From: Chamaea fasciata
Lineage: Eukaryota > Chordata > Aves > Passeriformes > Sylviidae
Length of the DNA stretch: 64,000 bases
Direction: 5' to 3'
Assembly (NCBI GenBank): GCA_029207755.1
Contig: JARCOQ010000005.1
Span: forward strand, 44,355,621-44,419,620
Below the pieces are notes generated by a model. That model saw nothing but the letters and a program-made list of their open reading frames with translations, was not told the DNA's origin and did no database searches. How positions within the stretch are numbered: position 1 is the first letter of the stretch; every line of letters begins with the position of its first letter. The position numbers and the translations under genes are program-made. This document shows, in pieces, positions 59,578 through 64,000 of this stretch.

Positions 59578-60941
59578 GTAAGCCCGGGCGGCCGGGAAGG
59601 GGAAAGGGCCCGGGGCGGCGGCGCTGTCCGGGGGAGGTAGAGCGGCGCGGCGGGGATCCCCGCCGGGCCGAGAGAGGAACCGGGCGGCGGTGCGACGCCT
59701 GGCCATCGCCGCCCGGCGCTGCGAGGTCGCGTTCCCGCGGCGGAGAGGGGCGGCGACGACTCCGACCTTCCGCGGACTGCGGCGGCCGAAGCGAAAGCGC
59801 CGGCAGCGCCGCGCCCCGGCGGCAGCCCGGGATCTGCGGCCGGGCGAGGTCCGGGCGCTGCCGCCGGCCGGGGCGGCCGCCGCGCCGCATCCCCTCGGCC
59901 CCGCGTACCTGCGCTCCCCTCGCCGGCGTGGCGCGGCTCGCCCGGCCCCGCAGGACGCGGGGCTTGCTTGCGGGCGGAGGGAAGGGATTTTTGTCTTCAT
60001 CGCAGACGCGCCAGGACCGCAGCTACCTCGTCGAAGTTGTTTTCTTATGCCTTTGCTTTCGATCGCTAGACAAAGCTCATTTCAACAGAAGCCTACTCAG
60101 AGTTACCCAAGGCGGGCGTTCTGCGGGCTGCCAGCCTGTGCCTTGCGGGCGCAGCGCTGGCTCCGGCGGGAGAGCAGCGGGGAGCCGCGGGACGCATCCC
60201 TGTTACTTCAGGGCCGGCCCGCCGGCTCCGGCGTCGGCCCCGCAGGACGCTGCAGGAAATTTTGTGCGTCTGTGTGAATAGATATGAAAATAAAAAGTGA
60301 GCTGGATGGCTCTGTCAAAACGAGATGCGTTGTAAACCAAATGAATTTAAATAGCAAATAAAAATTTACTGTGCCTGCAGGACTTAACTTTTAAACAACA
60401 AAAGAAATGGGTGACTAGAAGTGTATCAGCCAGAGCAGCTTTTAAAATAAACAGGAATAAACAAATCCCTTCTTTCTCTCATCTTTTAACAGGATGGTAC
60501 TGGGGCAACATGACTGTTGCTGAAGCCAAAGAAAGGTTACAGGATGCCCCTGAAGGGACCTTTTTGGTTAGGGATAGTTCGCATTCAGAGTATCTACTGA
60601 CTATATCGGTAAAAACATCAGCAGGACCGACCAATCTACGTATAGAATATCAAGATGGCAAGTTTAGACTGGACTCTATCACTTGTGTCAGATCTAGACT
60701 TAAACAGTTCAACAGCGTTGTGCATTTGATTGAGTACTATGTTCTTATGTGCAAGGATAGAACTGAAACACCTTCAAATGGAACAGTTCATCTTTACTTG
60801 AACAAACCCCTCTATACATCTGCTCCGTCTCTGCAACACCGCTGCAGAATAACTATAAACAAGAGCACAAATCAGATCTGGGAGCTGCCATTACCAACAA
60901 GACTAAAAGAGTACTTGAAAGAGTATCAATACCAGGTATAA
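59433..60941 (+). CDS. SOCS2: SOCS2, suppressor of cytokine signalling 2; gene span of two coding exons
   Basis: Joining 59433-59577 and 60493-60941 gives 197 codons plus TAA (human 198). A variable N-terminus with an extended-SH2 helix (about 33-49) precedes the SH2 domain (WYWGNM at 50 to about 155), with phosphotyrosine-binding Arg75 in FLVRDS. The SOCS box (161-197) has the Elongin-C motif SLQHRCRITI and the Cul5 box LPLP at 180-183. No kinase-inhibitory region is present, as usual for SOCS2. The family acts as substrate receptor of a Cullin5-Elongin B/C ubiquitin ligase that binds phosphorylated growth-hormone receptor in the cytosol and limits JAK2-STAT5 signalling. The loop after CKD (about 137-144) is three residues shorter than I recall for human. 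The intron is GT-AG, phase 1. The promoter carries tandem STAT5 sites, matching feedback control. Confidence 0.98.
59578..60492 (+). other. SOCS2: SOCS2 intron between the coding exons
   Basis: 915 bases. The first two thirds are CpG island and the last part AT-rich. Nothing else was recognised. Confidence 0.85.
60493..60941 (+). CDS. SOCS2: SOCS2 coding exon 2 (SH2 domain and SOCS box)
   Basis: 449 bases, acceptor TTTTAACAG before GATGGTACTGG, ending EYQYQV and TAA. It holds the whole SH2 domain and SOCS box. The upstream open extension into the intron is not part of the protein. Confidence 0.98.
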
Positions 60942-61213
60942 ATATATTTTCTAAATGCCTTTAACACAGAGTAACTTTTGAATGCAATTCTTAAAATCAG
61001 CCAAAGAACTGAGTAACCAGTTGTACAACTCAGCATGGAATTCACTATCAAAACAGTGGCAGTTCTGGGGGAAAGGTTTTTATTTCAGATGCTACAAAGG
61101 GAGACTTTATGTAAAATAATCCCAGTTTGCATCCTTGGGGGTTCGACAAGGTGGCATGCTATTCTTGCAAGGAGAGAGAAGCCAGGAATCTGTCCAGATT
61201 GTGTTGCTTTGTC

Positions 61214-61219
61214 AATAAA
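61214..61219 (+). terminator. SOCS2: Proximal poly(A) signal candidate of SOCS2
   Basis: AATAAA about 270 bases after the stop codon. Confidence 0.4.
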
Positions 61220-61872
61220 ATGCTGCACTATCAAATGCTTACTGAAGCAGTGGGACCGGGAGAGACTTCATAAGTGGTCAGAAATGTATGAGAGTTTACA
61301 AGTATCTCAGTTGTCTGATTCCAAGATTAATTTGGTGCTGGTGTTCATATAATCCTAAAGGTTTAACTAGATCACACTGTGATAATCTTGCTAAAGTTAT
61401 GCAACTAATCAAATCCAGTCAGAGAAATGATCATGTATTCAGTTTTTATTGAACTACTCTCCTGCTTTTCTGCAAGCAAAGGAGTACTGTAAGTAATCAG
61501 TCTAAAACATTGTTTTTCAAAGTTCTCTGAAAGCTGACCTTATGAAGAAATGCCACATCTTTCACAGGAACCCAGTATATTGCTGATTATACCAGATCGG
61601 TATCCCAGAATCCTTAACATGTTAACATCTTCAAAGTGGTGATGTATCCATGCTATTATTATTAAACCTCTTCTGGTTGAGGCTTTAGAACTATATGCTT
61701 CAAACATGCTTCAGACAGTTCCAATGTCAAAACATGGATATCAGCAGTTACATGTGTCTTCTACAGTGTAGAATGTTTTCTTCAGCCTGTTTCCCAAATT
61801 ATGGGGAAATACGATGTGGATTTTTTTTAAGGGGGTTGGTTTTCCTTTTTCTTATTTTTTAGTTTCTTTTCT

Positions 61873-61917
61873 TTCATTTCATTTAATTTCATTTTATTTT
61901 ATTTTATTTTATTTTAT
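61873..61917. repeat. (ATTTT)n microsatellite in the SOCS2 3' UTR
   Basis: Five perfect ATTTT units (61891-61915) preceded by imperfect ATTTC units. It lies about 40 bases upstream of the distal poly(A) signal. Confidence 0.95.
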
Positions 61918-61956
61918 AACTTCCAATTCGCCATTGTAGCTATCAGATGATTACTC

Positions 61957-61962
61957 AATAAA
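61957..61962 (+). terminator. SOCS2: Distal poly(A) signal of SOCS2 (AATAAA)
   Basis: CAATAAAG about 1,015 bases after the stop. This is the most likely end of the full-length mRNA. Confidence 0.6.
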
Positions 61963-61985
61963 GTAAATCAAAGTGCACAACAATC

Positions 61986-64000
61986 TCCCAATCTTTGTAT
62001 GTATGGAATTGCTACTAAAAAAAAAATGGTCTTATAAAGGAACTTAGATAATTTCCCAGCTAATACTCAGATAAATGCACATGTATCAGTGAGGATGAAT
62101 ACCCCTGCTTTGTCTTTGTGGTGCTGCTCAAAAATATAGCTGGATTACATTCAGATTAGTGGCTTAGAGGCTGCCTGCTGAATTCCTGTAGTTAGGTATT
62201 AGCATAGGACATTGCCTTTTCTGTTACAGTAGTCTTCCAAACAGGAAGAGGGAACTAAGACCCTCAGTACCCATTCTTCAGCCCAAATGTAATGTATTCA
62301 GTAGAAGGACGAGAATAATAGGAGAGCAGTAAAGAGAGAAACAAGGACATAGACTCATCCTTAGTCAACAAATGAATAAGTTTTAATTCTTTCCCTAGCT
62401 TGTTTGTTAATTAAAGCAAAAACCTGTGCTTGAACAAGAAGGGTTGTCAAGACTTGCTGTAATCTAGCTTTGCCCAGCCTGAAACAGAAACAACATAAAA
62501 TAATCTGGTTTTCTTTGTGACTTAACTGCTCTGTTGTACTGTCAAAATGTTCTGTCCTTTCTCATAAATTTTGGAGCACCAACCAGCTTATTTCTTGCAT
62601 CTAAATTCCCAGTGTTATACACTCAGTTTTGTCTGTAACATGCTGGCAGAAATGACTAGCAGAGCCATGGAGAAAAAGAAGGCACCAAGAACCTGAGGCA
62701 GAGTGGACGATTCCTTGGTATGACAGATACTTGATATGTTCTTGTTCTTGCTGTGGAAAAGGTGGGTTTCTCTTCCTCCATGGCTTAAATTTCCTGTCCC
62801 CATTTTCAACTCAAGCTTTAGTATAGAAATGGGAAGAGTTTTTTTCTGAAAAACAATCCAAAATATTTTGTGATGTAAAATTTTCCCCATGTCTTGCCAA
62901 AATGTATTTGGAAGTTTTTCACATTATATGGTGACCACCCTTTGGTTCCCATGCCCAAAGAACTCTTGTATTCTAGGTGTCATAATCACATGGTTCTTGT
63001 CATCAGTCTTGCTAAGATCTGCCACCCTCAGGATGAAGAGCTTTTCCTGTGAGCAGAGCCTGTCTTTTCATTCTGATAAATCTTTTCTTACAGTTCTTGT
63101 CTAGCTCTACCCTGTGGTGAGAGAACTGCTATATGGAATAACTTCCATCACACTCACAAACACTCTAATCTGCTGCTGTGTTAACAGTCTACCTACTGTG
63201 CCTTTTCAGCCAGGGTGATACGCTTGGGGTCTCAGTGGTAAACACATTGTTCTAAGGACCTTTAAAAGAAATTCCTAGGGGTTTAAAATCATGAATACCA
63301 GTGCTGGAGCAAGCAGACGGAGAAGATAGGAGCTTTGGGGTGCAATGAGACTGCTGCATTGCAAATATAAGAAATTACTTATGGCTTGCTGCTGGCAGAC
63401 TATGTAAGCAGTCACAAGCTGGCCAAGTGTACCCCACAGCAGAGCCAAGCTCTGAGAAACAAGGGGCAGACGCAGGGAAGCTTGCTGTTTTTTCTAATAA
63501 CACCTCTCCAAAGAACTAGGGCAAATGTCAGGCTGAGGACAAGGAGTGCTGGCAAAGTGAAAGGTGGTGATTCTTGTAACTAATCAAGATTAGTTACTGT
63601 GATGTGGAATCAAGTCACCAAACATTGGGCATATTGACCTAGACTTCGTATCATACGTATTAGTCCCTGTGAGGAAAAGCAGGCTCTGCGACTATAGTGT
63701 GCTTGAAGCTGTGAACAATATTTTAAACAGACTGGAGGGGGAACTAGTCCTCTTTGTATGAAAGCAGAGTTCTTGTCCTCATTAGGATGCCAGTCCTAGG
63801 GTTGATGCATTGCACTAGTAAAACTAAACCACAGTATAGCTTGCAGAAAGCTTGGCTTCTTTCTAATGCAGCACAGAGGAATGACTTGTTCTGGTACAAA
63901 AAATCTGAACATGAATAGATTTCAGCAGTACAAAGATCTTGCATATAGACTTTGTGAATTTTCAGACATGAAAATTTTCAGACATGTTCAAACATTTTTT
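61986..64000. other. Intergenic sequence after SOCS2
   Basis: About 2 kb without recognised exon or transposon. At the very end a 14-base motif (AATTTTCAGACATG) occurs twice with a 16-base period (63957-63970 and 63973-63986). By synteny CRADD should follow to the right. Confidence 0.5.

Larger units (their letters stand above)
56880..60260 (+). promoter_or_regulatory. SOCS2: CpG-island promoter region of SOCS2
   Basis: About 3.4 kb of very GC-rich, CpG-dense sequence spans the upstream region, at least one probable non-coding exon, coding exon 1 and most of intron 1. It contains the tandem STAT5 element at 57435-57454, a GGA-repeat stretch near 57288-57310, a G18 run at 57553-57570 and a C18 run at 58568-58585. 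The transcription start cannot be fixed from sequence; it should lie upstream of the donor at 57768. Open frames of up to 363 codons here are by-products of GC content. Confidence 0.85.
60942..61985 (+). other. SOCS2: SOCS2 3' UTR
   Basis: Follows the stop codon up to the poly(A) signal at 61957-61962. An internal AATAAA at 61214-61219 could give a shorter form. An (ATTTT)n repeat lies just before the distal signal. The 105-codon open frame at 61035 is non-coding read. Confidence 0.6.

Noticed and set aside
56947..60281. Open frames of up to 363 codons in the SOCS2 CpG island
   Set aside because: Same composition effect. They run through the real SOCS2 exon in wrong frames, and none shows a domain.
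1..64000. CRISPR arrays, bacterial operons, prophage, tRNA or rRNA genes
   Set aside because: Nothing of the kind was seen. Spliced vertebrate genes, CR1 LINEs and CpG islands make a prokaryotic reading untenable. A covariance-model scan would be needed to exclude small structured RNAs.

Overview
The window is vertebrate nuclear DNA from a bird. It holds three spliced genes with long introns, three CpG islands at promoters, no operon-like packing, several chicken-repeat-1 (CR1) LINE 3' ends in both orientations, and two LTRs of a family I associate with non-galliform birds, especially passerines. The gene order UBE2N (-), MRPL42 (+), SOCS2 (+) matches the conserved block on human 12q22 and chicken chromosome 1. 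NUDT4 should lie just left of the window and CRADD just right of it.

Layout: 1-4300 has no coding exon and may include the 3' end of NUDT4. UBE2N lies on the minus strand. Its four coding exons are at 26140-26111, 8640-8394, 8211-8071 and 7447-7407, its 3' UTR runs down to about 4.3 kb, and its 17.5-kb first intron holds two LTRs and two CR1s. Its CpG-island promoter is at about 25.5-26.35 kb. A gap with a CR1 at each end (26.4-34.0 kb) separates it from the divergently transcribed MRPL42, which has a CpG-island promoter at about 34.1-34.4 kb and coding exons from 35569 to 41220. A gene-poor 15-kb stretch follows, then the very GC-rich SOCS2 promoter (56.9-60.2 kb), the two SOCS2 coding exons and its 3' UTR (to about 62 kb). 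The last 2 kb are non-coding.

The genes share synteny rather than a pathway. UBE2N (Ubc13) builds K63-linked ubiquitin chains in NF-kB signalling and DNA-damage tolerance. MRPL42 is a mitochondrial ribosomal protein. SOCS2 is a substrate receptor that restrains growth-hormone/STAT5 signalling. All three reading frames join cleanly across GT-AG introns into full-length proteins (152, 146 and 197 residues).

I found no new protein system. The most interesting signals are regulatory or structural: a tandem pair of perfect STAT5 sites beside the SOCS2 promoter, a strong-context 6-codon uORF just ahead of the weak SOCS2 start, a perfect 48-bp palindrome next to a 14-bp tandem duplication, a likely minus-strand poly(A) site 12-15 kb upstream of SOCS2, and a UBE2N 3' UTR that looks unusually conserved. 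Protein and UTR comparisons are from memory, not from a search.
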